In this document: positions 55,825 through 64,000 of the stretch, piece after piece
How the letters are laid out: every line of letters begins with the position of its first letter
Numbering within the stretch: the stretch's first letter is position 1
Source of the DNA: Butyrivibrio sp. INlla18
GTDB taxonomy: Bacteria > Bacillota > Clostridia > Lachnospirales > Lachnospiraceae
Length of the DNA stretch: 64,000 bases
Reading direction: 5' to 3'
Assembly: GCF_900103635.1 (NCBI RefSeq)
Contig: NZ_FMXK01000003.1
Location: forward strand, 236,660 to 300,659
The notes under the pieces: generated by a model
Told to the model about the DNA's origin: nothing
Seen by the model: the letters and a program-made list of their open reading frames with translations, nothing else
The model's database searches: none
Program-made: the position numbers and the translations under genes

Positions 55825-56553
55825 ATGGGACAGAATGTAGTACTTGATATTAAGCATTATTCAAAATCGTATGGAGCTTCTAAGAAAGCTGCAAACGATA
55901 TAAATCTAACAGTAGAAAGTGGGGATATTTACGGCTTTATTGGACACAATGGAGCAGGTAAGTCCACAACTATAAGAGCTGTTGTTGGGGTTCTTGATTT
56001 CGATGAGGGAGAGATCCTTATTGACGGTCATTCAGTAAAGGATGAGCCACTTGAATGTAAGAAATTAACAGCTTATATTCCTGATAATCCAGATCTTTAC
56101 GAGAATCTTACAGGAATACAGTATTTGAACTTTATTGCAGATGTTTTTGAGATTGATGAGGAAAAGCGACAGACTCTCATAAAGAAGTATGCGGACATGT
56201 TTGAGATCACAGATTCTTTGGGAGACCTCATTAGTTCATATTCACACGGAATGAAGCAGAAGGTTGCTATTATCTCAGCCCTTATCCATGAGCCCAAGCT
56301 TATGGTCCTGGATGAGCCTTTTGTAGGACTTGACCCTAAGGCTTCATTTACTCTTAAGCAGATAATGCATGATATGTGTGAAAATGGAGCAGCAGTCTTT
56401 TTCTCAACACATGTACTTGATGTTGCAGAAAAGCTATGTAACAAGATTGCCATCATCAAAAAGGGCGAGATCATAGAAACAGGCACAATGGAAGAACTGA
56501 CACAGGGCCAGTCTTTGGAATCAGTATTCCTGGAGGTGGAGGATGAAAAGTAA
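55825..56553 (+). CDS. ABC transporter ATP-binding protein
   Basis: 242-residue ATPase subunit of an ABC-2-type exporter. Walker A is GHNGAGKST, the signature SYSHGMKQKVAIISAL (SHGMK), Walker B LMVLDEPFVGLDP with the catalytic Glu, and the H-loop FSTH. It forms a complex with the permease whose gene overlaps by 11 bases. AGGAGAGAAG precedes the ATG. The substrate is unknown; the neighbouring SPFH and RHH genes may belong to the same system. Confidence 0.9.
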   Translation: MGQNVVLDIKHYSKSYGASKKAANDINLTVESGDIYGFIGHNGAGKSTTIRAVVGVLDFDEGEILIDGHSVKDEPLECKKLTAYIPDNPDLYENLTGIQYLNFIADVFEIDEEKRQTLIKKYADMFEITDSLGDLISSYSHGMKQKVAIISALIHEPKLMVLDEPFVGLDPKASFTLKQIMHDMCENGAAVFFSTHVLDVAEKLCNKIAIIKKGEIIETGTMEELTQGQSLESVFLEVEDEK

Positions 56554-58156
56554 GAATATTTTATTACTCAAGACCCTTCTTCTTTCTACCAGCCTATCAA
56601 ATATCAGTAAATATAGTACTGACAAGAAAAAGAAGGGTAGAAGCATAGCTGGATTTGTTGGAATGTTCATACTCTTTGCTATGCTCATATTATACTCAGC
56701 AATGGGCTGTATTGGCCTTGGGGTTACAGGATATATCAGCATTGTTCCTACAATATGCGCTGTAACAGTTTCATCTATTGCCTTTATATTTACATTTTTT
56801 AAGACCAATGGATATCTTTTTAACTTTAAAGAGTACGATATGCTCATGGCTCTTCCTTTTAAGGTAAAAGACATTGCTATGTGCAGATTCTTTTACATGT
56901 ATGTTAAGAGCCTTCCTTGGTACGCAGTTGTATCACTTACAATGATGGTCTGCTATGGTATCTTTAGTGGATCAGCATTTTGGATCTATCCAGTGTGGAT
57001 CTGCCTTGCCTTGTTTATTCCCATCATTCCGATGCTTATTGCTTCATTTATTGGATTTCTTATAGCCAAGGTCAGCTCTGGATTTGAGAAAAAGAATACT
57101 ATTCAAACAGTTCTTACGCTTATCTTCGTTATGTTTTGCTTTTCACTTTCATACATAATCGAAGCAGTTGCCAAGAATAACTCTGGAGTGGATATTGCAG
57201 TAGCCTTTGATGAGTTCAATAAAAAGGCCAATGCATATTATTTTCCAGCAGCTCTTTTCTCAAAGGCAGTTACACTTGTTGGAGAGTGTAAGATAGCCGG
57301 CCTTTTATATGCAGTATTATTTGTGGCAGTATCAGTTCTTTTGCTGATGGCTGTATTTACTATAGTTGGCAAGAATTACAGGAAGATCAATTCAGCTCTT
57401 AAGAGTCATGTGGCTAGGAAAGATTACAAGCTTTCTGGTCAAAAGAAAAAGAGTGTTCTAAATACTCTTGCTTATAAAGAGTTTAGGAGATTCATGGGCT
57501 CAACTAATTACTGCGTTAACGTAGGAGCTGGCGTTGTGATGGCTCTTATTGCTGGTATAGCAGTTTTGATCGTTGGCTTTGATAAGGTGGTATATGTGAT
57601 CACCAAAGGAGCTCCAATACCTACTGACGTCCTGCACCCAGCGATTCCTTTGTTTGTTTATTTCCTAGTTGGAATGCTCTCATCTGTAGCTAGTTCTCCA
57701 TCTCTTGAAGGCAAGAACTACTGGATACTTCAGAGTCTTCCCCTTGAAAAGAAGACTATATATCAGGGCAAGATGCTCTTTAACATGTACCTTACAGTTC
57801 CTGCTGTAGTCTTTGGAATTCTTTGCTTTTGTATTTCAGCTAAGGTATCACTCATCAATGCAGTTCTTTATCTGATACTTGGACTTGTCCTTTGTGCTTT
57901 TTCCACTACATTTGGATGTGTATGTGGTATCAAGTTCATGAGGCTTGATTGGGAAAATGAGATAGAGGTCATCAAGCAGGGAGCAGCAGTTTGTTCATAC
58001 ATGTTTACAAATATGTTCCTTACCATGGGACTTATGGTACTTGTGGTATGGCTTGGAACTGTTACAAATGCCAACATAGTTACTATTTGCCTTATACTTG
58101 CTGAATGTATTCTTACAAGCATGTGTTATACATTAGTTTTAAAGCTTACTAAATGA
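56543..58156 (+). CDS. ABC-2-like permease, about 12 membrane helices
   Basis: 537-residue membrane protein with about 12 hydrophobic segments arranged as two six-helix halves (about 35-275 and 325-535), separated by a charged stretch (SALKSHVARKDYKLSGQKKK). It overlaps the ATPase gene by 11 bases, so both are made together. A putative exporter with one fused permease, similar to the long permeases of Firmicutes peptide/antibiotic exporters. No substrate can be named. A terminator-like hairpin follows at 58170. Confidence 0.85.
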   Translation: MKSKNILLLKTLLLSTSLSNISKYSTDKKKKGRSIAGFVGMFILFAMLILYSAMGCIGLGVTGYISIVPTICAVTVSSIAFIFTFFKTNGYLFNFKEYDMLMALPFKVKDIAMCRFFYMYVKSLPWYAVVSLTMMVCYGIFSGSAFWIYPVWICLALFIPIIPMLIASFIGFLIAKVSSGFEKKNTIQTVLTLIFVMFCFSLSYIIEAVAKNNSGVDIAVAFDEFNKKANAYYFPAALFSKAVTLVGECKIAGLLYAVLFVAVSVLLLMAVFTIVGKNYRKINSALKSHVARKDYKLSGQKKKSVLNTLAYKEFRRFMGSTNYCVNVGAGVVMALIAGIAVLIVGFDKVVYVITKGAPIPTDVLHPAIPLFVYFLVGMLSSVASSPSLEGKNYWILQSLPLEKKTIYQGKMLFNMYLTVPAVVFGILCFCISAKVSLINAVLYLILGLVLCAFSTTFGCVCGIKFMRLDWENEIEVIKQGAAVCSYMFTNMFLTMGLMVLVVWLGTVTNANIVTICLILAECILTSMCYTLVLKLTK

Positions 58157-58169
58157 TTTGTGCTATACT

Positions 58170-58207
58170 ATAGTGGATGATCTGCGGGTCATCCACTATT
58201 TATTTTT
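58170..58207 (+). terminator. Terminator-like hairpin just upstream of nspC
   Basis: Perfect 11-bp stem ATAGTGGATGA/TCATCCACTAT, eight-base loop, followed by TTTATTTTT. It ends the permease transcript 17 bases before nspC, whose promoter must therefore be close or within it (TATACT at 58165-58170). Confidence 0.75.
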
Positions 58208-58216
58208 GAGGTATTT

Positions 58217-59380
58217 ATGAATTTAGAAAATATAAAGACACCTGCATATGTTATTGATGAAAAAAAGCTACGAGAAAATCTTGAGATCCTAAAGAGGGTT
58301 CAGGATGAATCTGGAGCCAAGATACTTCTTGCTCAGAAGGCATTTTCTGCATATAAGACATATCCACTAGTAGCAAAATATCTTACAGGAGCAACAGCTT
58401 CTGGCCTTTATGAGGCAAAGCTTGCTCATGAGGAGCTGATGCCATGTAATGCAAATGGCAAGAAGCTTGAAAACCATGTATTTGAGCCAGCCTTTAAGGA
58501 TGAGGAATTTAAGGAACTTGTAAGTATTGTAGATCACATTGTCTTTAATTCCATAAATCAGCTTGAGCACCACAGAAAAGTCTGGGAAAAGAAGGTGGCT
58601 GAAGGAAAGCTCTCTGTAGGACTTAGGATAAATCCAGAGTACAGCACTCAGGACGGCCATGAGATCTATGATCCATGTGCTCCAGGTTCTAGACTTGGAA
58701 TCAGAAACGTAAACATGCCAGATACACTTCCTGTGGGCGTTGAAGGTCTTCACTTCCATACCTTATGTGAGCAGGGATTTGAGCCACTTAAAGAAACCTT
58801 TGAAAGAGTTGAAAAGGACTTTGCAAGGTTCTTTGATCAGATCAAGTGGATCAACCTTGGAGGCGGACACCATATCACAAGAGAAGGCTATGACGTTGAG
58901 GGGCTTATCACACTTGTTAAGAGAATCAGAGATACCTATGGAATAGAAGTTTATCTTGAGCCAGGCGAAGCTATAGCTCTTGATGCTGGCTACCTTGTAA
59001 CTACAGTAATGGATATAGTTGAAACTGAGAAGTATCCAGTCCTAATACTTGATACATCTGCAGCATGCCATATGCCTGATGTTCTTGAGATGCCTTACAG
59101 ACCACCTCTTAGAGATTCTGGCGAAGCTGATGAAAAGGCTTATACTTACAGATTATCATCTAGAACCTGCCTTGCTGGTGATGTCATCGGAGACTTTAGC
59201 TTTGATGATAAAAAAGAGATTGGCGATAGGCTCATATTTGAAGATATGGCTATTTACAGTATGGTCAAGAACAATACCTTCAATGGTATGGCACTTCCTG
59301 ATATTGATATCATGCATGAAGATGGAAGCGTAGAAGTCTTAAAAACCTTCGGATACGAAGACTTTAAGTGCAGATTATGA
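58217..59380 (+). CDS. nspC: Carboxynorspermidine decarboxylase
   Basis: 387-residue PLP decarboxylase of the alanine-racemase/DAP-decarboxylase fold. The PLP lysine is K41 in LLAQKAFSAY, the HFHTLCEQGF and LGGGHHI motifs bind the cofactor, and the active-site Cys lies in SSRTCLAGDVIG. It removes CO2 from carboxyspermidine or carboxynorspermidine to give the triamine. ATG has GAGG five bases upstream. It is the first gene of the second polyamine segment, followed by aguA after 28 bases. The two halves of the cluster are divided by the SPFH-RHH-ABC unit. Confidence 0.94.
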   Translation: MNLENIKTPAYVIDEKKLRENLEILKRVQDESGAKILLAQKAFSAYKTYPLVAKYLTGATASGLYEAKLAHEELMPCNANGKKLENHVFEPAFKDEEFKELVSIVDHIVFNSINQLEHHRKVWEKKVAEGKLSVGLRINPEYSTQDGHEIYDPCAPGSRLGIRNVNMPDTLPVGVEGLHFHTLCEQGFEPLKETFERVEKDFARFFDQIKWINLGGGHHITREGYDVEGLITLVKRIRDTYGIEVYLEPGEAIALDAGYLVTTVMDIVETEKYPVLILDTSAACHMPDVLEMPYRPPLRDSGEADEKAYTYRLSSRTCLAGDVIGDFSFDDKKEIGDRLIFEDMAIYSMVKNNTFNGMALPDIDIMHEDGSVEVLKTFGYEDFKCRL

Positions 59381-59408
59381 TTTTTTAGAATGAGACAAGG
59401 ATAGGGAT

Positions 59409-60650
59409 ATGAATAAGATTACAAATAATACTCCTGCAAAAGATGGGTACAGCATGCCGGCTGAGTTTTCAAAGCATCTTGGAACTCTCATGATATATCC
59501 AACAAGACCAGGCAGCTGGGGAAAAGATAGAACTGAGGCTCTTGAAAGCTTTTCAAGGATTTTCTTAGAGATAATTAAAAGAGAAAGACTCTTTTTACTA
59601 GCAGATGAGAAGCACTATGAGGAAGCTGTTAAGCTTCTTTACGACGTAACTAAGGGGTATTGTGAAGAGCTTAAGGTTAATGGCGGATATGAAAAGGAGT
59701 TTCAGCGTCTATTTAAGGAAGCAGACCTTCCTAAGGATGTAAGCGAAGATGATGTTCTCTTGGAAGATCTTTTAGATGACAGATGTGTTGTCCTTCCTAT
59801 AGAATCAGATGATTCCTGGGCAAGGGATGTGGGACCAACTTTTGTAACAGATAAAAAACGCGGTCTTCGCGGCATCAACTGGAGCTTTAATGCCTGGGGC
59901 GGCGAAGTGGATGGACTCTATGCATCTTGGGATAAGGATGACAAGGTTGCAGAAAACTTCTGTAAGGCCCTGGACGCTGACATGTATGATGCAGCTAATT
60001 TTGTATTAGAGGGCGGCTCTATTCACGTTGACGGCGAAGGAACAGCAATGGTTACAGAAAGCTGCCTTTTAAGTGCAGGTAGAAACCCATCAATGACCAA
60101 GGAGCAGATTGAACAGAAGCTTAAAGATTATCTTGCAGTAAGCAAAGTCTTATGGCTTCCTCGTGGAATATATAACGATGAAACCAATGAACATGTGGAT
60201 AACGTCTGCGCATTTACAGCTCCTTCTGAAGTAGTCCTTGCCTGGACGGACAATGAGAGCGACCCTCAGTATGAACTTTCTAAGGCATGTCTTGATTATC
60301 TAGAAAAGGAAACTGACGCAAAGGGCAGAAAAATAAAGGTTCATAAGCTGCCTATTCCTGATCATCCAGTTCTCGTAACTGATAAGGATCTTTCAAACTA
60401 TGAGTTTGAAGAGGGTGAAGATATGAGAGAAGCTGGCGAGCGCCTTGCAGCTAGCTATGTTAACTACTACTATGTAAATGGCGCAGTGCTAGTTCCCCAG
60501 TTTGGCGGAGAAAATTCAGATAGTGATAAAAGAGCTATTGAAATACTTAAGGAACTGTGTAAGGATAGAGAGGTTGTTGGAATTCCTGCCAGAGCTATTC
60601 TTTTAGGTGGGGGCAATATCCACTGCATTACGCAGCAGATTCCAGGATAA
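59409..60650 (+). CDS. aguA: Agmatine deiminase
   Basis: 413-residue enzyme that converts agmatine to N-carbamoylputrescine and ammonia. The DDSWARDVGPTFV block, the VLEGGSIHVDGEG block and the C-terminal GGGNIHCITQQIPG with the catalytic Cys (Cys406) are the porphyromonas-type peptidyl-arginine-deiminase signatures. Ribosome site AAGGATAGGGAT is weak. It is 18 bases before aguB. With SpeA it opens the agmatine route to putrescine; no ornithine decarboxylase is in the window. Confidence 0.97.
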   Translation: MNKITNNTPAKDGYSMPAEFSKHLGTLMIYPTRPGSWGKDRTEALESFSRIFLEIIKRERLFLLADEKHYEEAVKLLYDVTKGYCEELKVNGGYEKEFQRLFKEADLPKDVSEDDVLLEDLLDDRCVVLPIESDDSWARDVGPTFVTDKKRGLRGINWSFNAWGGEVDGLYASWDKDDKVAENFCKALDADMYDAANFVLEGGSIHVDGEGTAMVTESCLLSAGRNPSMTKEQIEQKLKDYLAVSKVLWLPRGIYNDETNEHVDNVCAFTAPSEVVLAWTDNESDPQYELSKACLDYLEKETDAKGRKIKVHKLPIPDHPVLVTDKDLSNYEFEEGEDMREAGERLAASYVNYYYVNGAVLVPQFGGENSDSDKRAIEILKELCKDREVVGIPARAILLGGGNIHCITQQIPG

Positions 60651-60668
60651 TTTGTAAGAGGAAAATAT

Positions 60669-61568
60669 ATGGCAAATAAAATTAAAGTAGCCTGCATTCA
60701 GTATGCTTGCGGCAAAGTAGCTGCAAATGATAGTGAGCAGGTTCAAAACAGCATAAATAAGGCAGAAGAGCTTGTTAGAAAGGCAGCTTCAAATGGAGCC
60801 AAGATCATTCTTTTATCTGAACTCTTTGAGAGAAAGTATTTCTGCCAGGAAAGACGCTATGATTACTATGATCTGGCACTTCCTATTTCTGAAAATCCTG
60901 CAGTACTTCATTTTCAGAAGGTATGCAAAGAGCTTAAGGTGGTAATGCCAATTAGTGTATATGAGAAGGAGGGAAACACCTTCTATAACTCTGTAGCAAT
61001 GATAGATGCTGATGGAACAAACCTTGGAATCTATAGAAAGACCCATATTCCAGATGATCACTACTATCAGGAGAAGTTTTATTTCACACCTGGCAACACT
61101 GGATTTAAGGTCTTTGATACAGAATATGGCAGAGTTGGTGTAGGCATCTGCTGGGATCAGTGGTTCCCAGAGACCGCAAGGTGCCTAGCTCTTAAGGGCG
61201 CAGATATCATTCTTTATCCTACAGCTATTGGTTCTGAGCCAATCCTTGAGGTTGATAGTTCAGGTCATTGGATGCGCACAATGCAGGGACATTCTGCTGC
61301 TAATATCATTCCAGTTGCTGCAGCGAACAGGATCGGAAGAGAAGATGTGGAGCCATCAGAGGAAAATGGCGGACAAAAGTCCAGTCTTACTTTCTATGGA
61401 AACAGCTTCCTTACTGATGAAACAGGAGACCTTCTTGCAAGAGCAAGCCGTGATCAGGAAGAGATCATCTATGCTGAATACGACTTTGACCAGATCAGAA
61501 AGAATCGCTCTTCATGGGGGCTTTTTAGAGACAGAAGACCAGAGCGCTATACAGAAATAACTAAGTGA
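60669..61568 (+). CDS. aguB: N-carbamoylputrescine amidase
   Basis: 299-residue nitrilase-superfamily enzyme that hydrolyses N-carbamoylputrescine to putrescine, CO2 and ammonia. The triad is visible: Glu51 in LSELFERKYF, Lys124 in IYRKTHIPDD and Cys161 in GVGICWDQWFPETA. AGAGGA precedes the ATG. It follows aguA by 18 bases, and the next membrane gene comes 33 bases later, so the operon may extend through 63658. Confidence 0.97.
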   Translation: MANKIKVACIQYACGKVAANDSEQVQNSINKAEELVRKAASNGAKIILLSELFERKYFCQERRYDYYDLALPISENPAVLHFQKVCKELKVVMPISVYEKEGNTFYNSVAMIDADGTNLGIYRKTHIPDDHYYQEKFYFTPGNTGFKVFDTEYGRVGVGICWDQWFPETARCLALKGADIILYPTAIGSEPILEVDSSGHWMRTMQGHSAANIIPVAAANRIGREDVEPSEENGGQKSSLTFYGNSFLTDETGDLLARASRDQEEIIYAEYDFDQIRKNRSSWGLFRDRRPERYTEITK

Positions 61569-61601
61569 AACTTGATTTGATGATTAAAAGGGATATCAGG
61601 C

Positions 61602-62423
61602 ATGAACATTCAGGCATATTTTAATCCGGATTTTACATTTGTACAAAAGCTTATTTTCTTACTTATGACCTTTGCAGCTATTGGGCTTTGCGTGATCATT
61701 ATCTATGGCATTTCAGTAGCTATAGCCCAAAGATACAGTGAGAAAAATAGAGATGAATATTTAAGAGAAGACTTTGATGTGAGAATTCATAAGCTCTTTG
61801 AGATGATCATTTCTGGAACTTCCGTAATGTCATTTTCTTGCGCTTATGTCATCATCAACCATGTATATTCTCTTGTGGAAAAAGGCGTTATAGGTGGGCT
61901 GACAGGGGGCGAAGCAGCTTTTATTCAGGCATGGGCTGACGGTAAGGACTTTATGTTACTTCTCCTTATCTGCTTATCCTGTGTTATCAACTCTATTCTT
62001 GATGCACTTCTTATCCCTCTAAAGCTTCTTACAGGTGAAGAAAAGGCCACCATGAGAATGCTTGGAATGTTCTATGTGATCATTCTTCTTATCTTCTTAA
62101 ATGCAATAGGTGATGGAAGCCAGTACGGACCAGTAATGATGTATTACTTTGGCCTTATGATCGGTAGATTCGTTTATTTTGACGCTTCCTTCAAGGACTT
62201 TGTTGCTAATATCAAAAGAGTATTTTTAAATCTGCCATATCTTTTAGCAAGCATTGTTCTCACAGCAGTTCTAGGTAGTATTGGATTTAAGCTTGGATAC
62301 TTCCTTGAAAGAAACTATTACATCGTTGGTATTTTTTACACACAGTTATTTTTGCTGGTTTGTGTAGCGCTCATTCATTATGGCAAGGCTATTATTGACT
62401 TTGCTACAAGGAAAAGGACATGA
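61602..62423 (+). CDS. Uncharacterised multi-pass membrane protein
   Basis: 273 residues with about seven hydrophobic segments (near 12-40, 70-92, 113-135, 150-168, 178-192, 210-232, 242-262). I do not recognise the family. The N-terminus is probably outside; charged loops are short. It overlaps the MFS gene by four bases (ATGA), so both are translated together. It lies 33 bases after aguB, which raises the possibility of polyamine or agmatine transport, but nothing in the sequence proves it. Confidence 0.75.
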   Translation: MNIQAYFNPDFTFVQKLIFLLMTFAAIGLCVIIIYGISVAIAQRYSEKNRDEYLREDFDVRIHKLFEMIISGTSVMSFSCAYVIINHVYSLVEKGVIGGLTGGEAAFIQAWADGKDFMLLLLICLSCVINSILDALLIPLKLLTGEEKATMRMLGMFYVIILLIFLNAIGDGSQYGPVMMYYFGLMIGRFVYFDASFKDFVANIKRVFLNLPYLLASIVLTAVLGSIGFKLGYFLERNYYIVGIFYTQLFLLVCVALIHYGKAIIDFATRKRT

Positions 62424-63658
62424 AAATTTTTACTCAATATAAAGGATTAAAGAAGGAGAATTATATTCTCTTTCTTGGGAGGATAGTAACTAATCTTGGC
62501 GCCATGATCTGGCCCATGATGACACTTATACTTAATAAAAAACTTGGTTTAAATGCCGCAGAAACGGCATCGTTCATAATTGTTTCAGGAATAATGTTTC
62601 TTCCTGCTAATCTAGTTGGTGGACATCTCGCAGATAAATACAACAAGAAAAGAGTCATAATATATTGTGACATCGTATCTATCATTTTGTTTGTAATAAG
62701 CGGCGTTATGCCGCTTTCCTTTTATTCTCTTTGCGTTCTGCTTGTGGGTGCTCTTTTTCAGACCTTGGAGGGCCCTGCTTATCAGGCGCTTGTGGCTGCG
62801 ATCACTCCAGCTGACAAAAGAGAAAAGGCATTTTCGCTGCTTTATCTTGGATCGAATATTGGTCTTATATTGTCGCCGACACTTGCTGGATTTTTGTTTA
62901 ATGATTATCTGTGGCTTTGCTTTATAATAAGCGGTCTTGCTATATCTGTATCAACCGTACTCATAGCTCTTTTTGTAAAAAATCCAGAGAGCGAAGAAGA
63001 TGAGGTCATAAGTTCAGATAGGAACACAGAAGATAATAAAGAAGCTGATAAACAGAATATACTTAAGATCATAAGTGCTAGTAAGAGCCTTGTTTTGTTT
63101 ATCATAGCTTTTAGCTTTTATCAGGGAGCATATTCACAGTTTGGATATCTGATGCCACTTGATATTTCAATGGCTTATCCGGAAAATGGGTCTCTTATCT
63201 ATGGTACGGTAAATAGCGTCAACTGTATAATTGTAGTTCTGTGTACACCGCTTCTTACAATGCTTCTTGAGAAGATGCCACTTCCTAAAAAGTATGCCTT
63301 TGGTACACTTCTTCAGACCATAAGTTTTGGCATGTTTTTGTTATCATTTGGCGTGATCGCAGGCTATTATGCTTCGATCATAATGTTCACACTTGGCGAG
63401 ATACTCACAACTGTAGTAATTGGAGCTTATTTGTCAGAGAGAGTTCCAGAAAACTATAGAGGAAGGATCTACGGAGTAACAAGCTTTTCATCTGCTTTTA
63501 TGAGTGGAATCGTGCAGTATGTAAGTGGAAGTCTTTTTGACGAAATTGGAACAGAACCAGCCTGGGTGTTCTCAATAGTCATGACAATGATAGCAGTTGT
63601 AGCTTCATTTATCTTGGTCAGAACAGATAGAAAAGAATTTAGTAATCTCTATACATGA
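62420..63658 (+). CDS. MFS transporter
   Basis: 412-residue major facilitator protein with 12 hydrophobic segments. The conserved loop motif between helices 2 and 3 is seen as GGHLADKYNKKR. A charged, unstructured middle loop (about residues 190-215, rich in E, D and N) separates the two six-helix halves. It is of the drug-efflux or sugar type; no substrate is indicated. It is the last gene of the stretch after aguB, overlapping the preceding membrane gene. A hairpin with T tract follows 82 bases after the stop. Confidence 0.88.
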   Translation: MKIFTQYKGLKKENYILFLGRIVTNLGAMIWPMMTLILNKKLGLNAAETASFIIVSGIMFLPANLVGGHLADKYNKKRVIIYCDIVSIILFVISGVMPLSFYSLCVLLVGALFQTLEGPAYQALVAAITPADKREKAFSLLYLGSNIGLILSPTLAGFLFNDYLWLCFIISGLAISVSTVLIALFVKNPESEEDEVISSDRNTEDNKEADKQNILKIISASKSLVLFIIAFSFYQGAYSQFGYLMPLDISMAYPENGSLIYGTVNSVNCIIVVLCTPLLTMLLEKMPLPKKYAFGTLLQTISFGMFLLSFGVIAGYYASIIMFTLGEILTTVVIGAYLSERVPENYRGRIYGVTSFSSAFMSGIVQYVSGSLFDEIGTEPAWVFSIVMTMIAVVASFILVRTDRKEFSNLYT

Positions 63659-63740
63659 AAGTAAAATAAAAGCGTTTTGTAGCTCTGAACAGGGGTCTGT
63701 CAAGTAGATAGGCCAAATAAACAAAACAAGTCAAGAGAAA

Positions 63741-63774
63741 AGGTGATCACTTCATTAGAGGTGGTCACCTTTTT
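63741..63774 (+). terminator. Terminator after the MFS gene
   Basis: 10-bp stem AGGTGATCAC/GTGGTCACCT (one G-U), ten-base loop, TTTT. Confidence 0.85.
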
Positions 63775-63828
63775 AGATGCTGAAATCATATAGATTTGGA
63801 AATGGTGACAGTTTGAACTGTCACTATA

Positions 63829-63962
63829 ATCCTTGGTCTGCTTAATGACTACTTTATCTGTCATGGAATGCCAGTCAACCCTGCGCTATGCGCACCGCGA
63901 AGCGGCTGCGGGGTTGACAGACATTCCATGGCAGATATTCTGTAGTCAAGCAGATCAAGGAT
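63829..63962. repeat. 134-base imperfect inverted repeat with GC hairpins in the loop
   Basis: Stems: 63829-63843 with 63948-63962 (15 bp, one G-U); GACTAC (63847-63852) with GTAGTC; 63855-63870 with 63922-63937 (16 bp, one G-U); GTCAACCC (63874-63881) with GGGTTGAC (63911-63918). About 45 pairs. The loop (63882-63910) holds TGCG/CGCA and CCGCGAAGCGG hairpins. Differences are G-U on the plus strand. Confidence 0.75.
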
Positions 63963-64000
63963 ATTTGTGCGCTTGGCGCACTTTATTCAAGGCCAGTAGC

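Larger units (their letters stand above)
63659..64000. other. 342-base region after the MFS gene with several hairpins, no gene
   Basis: No open frame of note. The region holds the terminator (63741-63774), a 9-bp hairpin GTGACAGTT/AACTGTCAC (63805-63824), a 134-base imperfect inverted repeat (63829-63962) and a hairpin GTGCGC/GCGCAC (63967-63981). Confidence 0.75.

Overview
The window is one continuous piece of a low-GC Gram-positive chromosome. Gene content and style point to an anaerobic Clostridia of the family Lachnospiraceae, close to Butyrivibrio or Pseudobutyrivibrio. Supporting signs are strong GGAGG ribosome sites, frequent TTG/GTG starts, a strong AGA preference for Arg, a GGGtGRT gene pair, a glpK-FAD oxidoreductase-DUF1667 operon, and an agmatine-based polyamine cluster with carboxyspermidine enzymes. 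The genus is an inference from gene content. I see no rRNA, tRNA, CRISPR array, prophage or intact insertion sequence.

Layout: 1-9.5 kb holds the end of an isocitrate dehydrogenase gene, an ABC-F ATPase on the minus strand, a CPBP membrane protease, a purine permease, hflK-hflC, rho with a possible leader peptide, and a PilZ protein. 9.6-12 kb has a YggS-type PLP protein, a small unknown gene, a membrane GGDEF protein and a 30-residue membrane ORF. 12.1-19.3 kb is a tight five-gene operon (beta-helix protein, condensation-type acyltransferase, DUF6320 protein, pectin-acetylesterase-like hydrolase, GH29 fucosidase) with no secretion signals. 19.3-23.1 kb has small unknown genes and a membrane-anchored carboxylesterase. 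23.3-27.9 kb is the anaerobic glycerol operon. 28.1-35.1 kb has argH, asd, a degenerate DUF234-type ATPase, topB and a hexapeptide-repeat protein. 35.2-36.9 kb is the IscU-like/GGGtGRT pair. 37-39.9 kb is a minus-strand tandem of two GGDEF paralogues, one of them degenerate. 40.1-46.1 kb has nfeD, an SPFH gene, a heterodimeric ABC exporter and a phosphoesterase. 46.1-48.9 kb holds a minus-strand unknown gene and CIRCE-controlled groES-groEL. 49.3-50.6 kb has an Rpn nuclease and the tail of a second relative. 50.7-63.7 kb is the polyamine region (speA, speE, carboxyspermidine dehydrogenase, nspC, aguA, aguB). It is interrupted by an SPFH-RHH-ABC transporter unit and followed by two membrane proteins.

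How the genes work together: SpeA (arginine to agmatine), AguA and AguB (agmatine to putrescine), and the dehydrogenase plus NspC (putrescine plus aspartate semialdehyde to spermidine) form a complete route without S-adenosylmethionine decarboxylase. Asd, elsewhere in the window, makes the semialdehyde. SpeE is therefore an unexplained extra. GlpK and its partners feed glycerol into triose phosphate without oxygen. Three GGDEF proteins and one PilZ protein indicate cyclic-di-GMP signalling. Four SPFH/band-7 proteins are present.

The most unusual features are non-coding: three long imperfect inverted repeats (argH-asd gap, downstream of groEL, and window end). The groEL one is bounded by a perfect 10-bp direct repeat, as expected of a small non-autonomous mobile element. 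A second strong signal is a perfect tandem 11-bp repeat over the promoter of the SPFH-RHH-ABC unit, the expected kind of operator for the small RHH protein encoded there.
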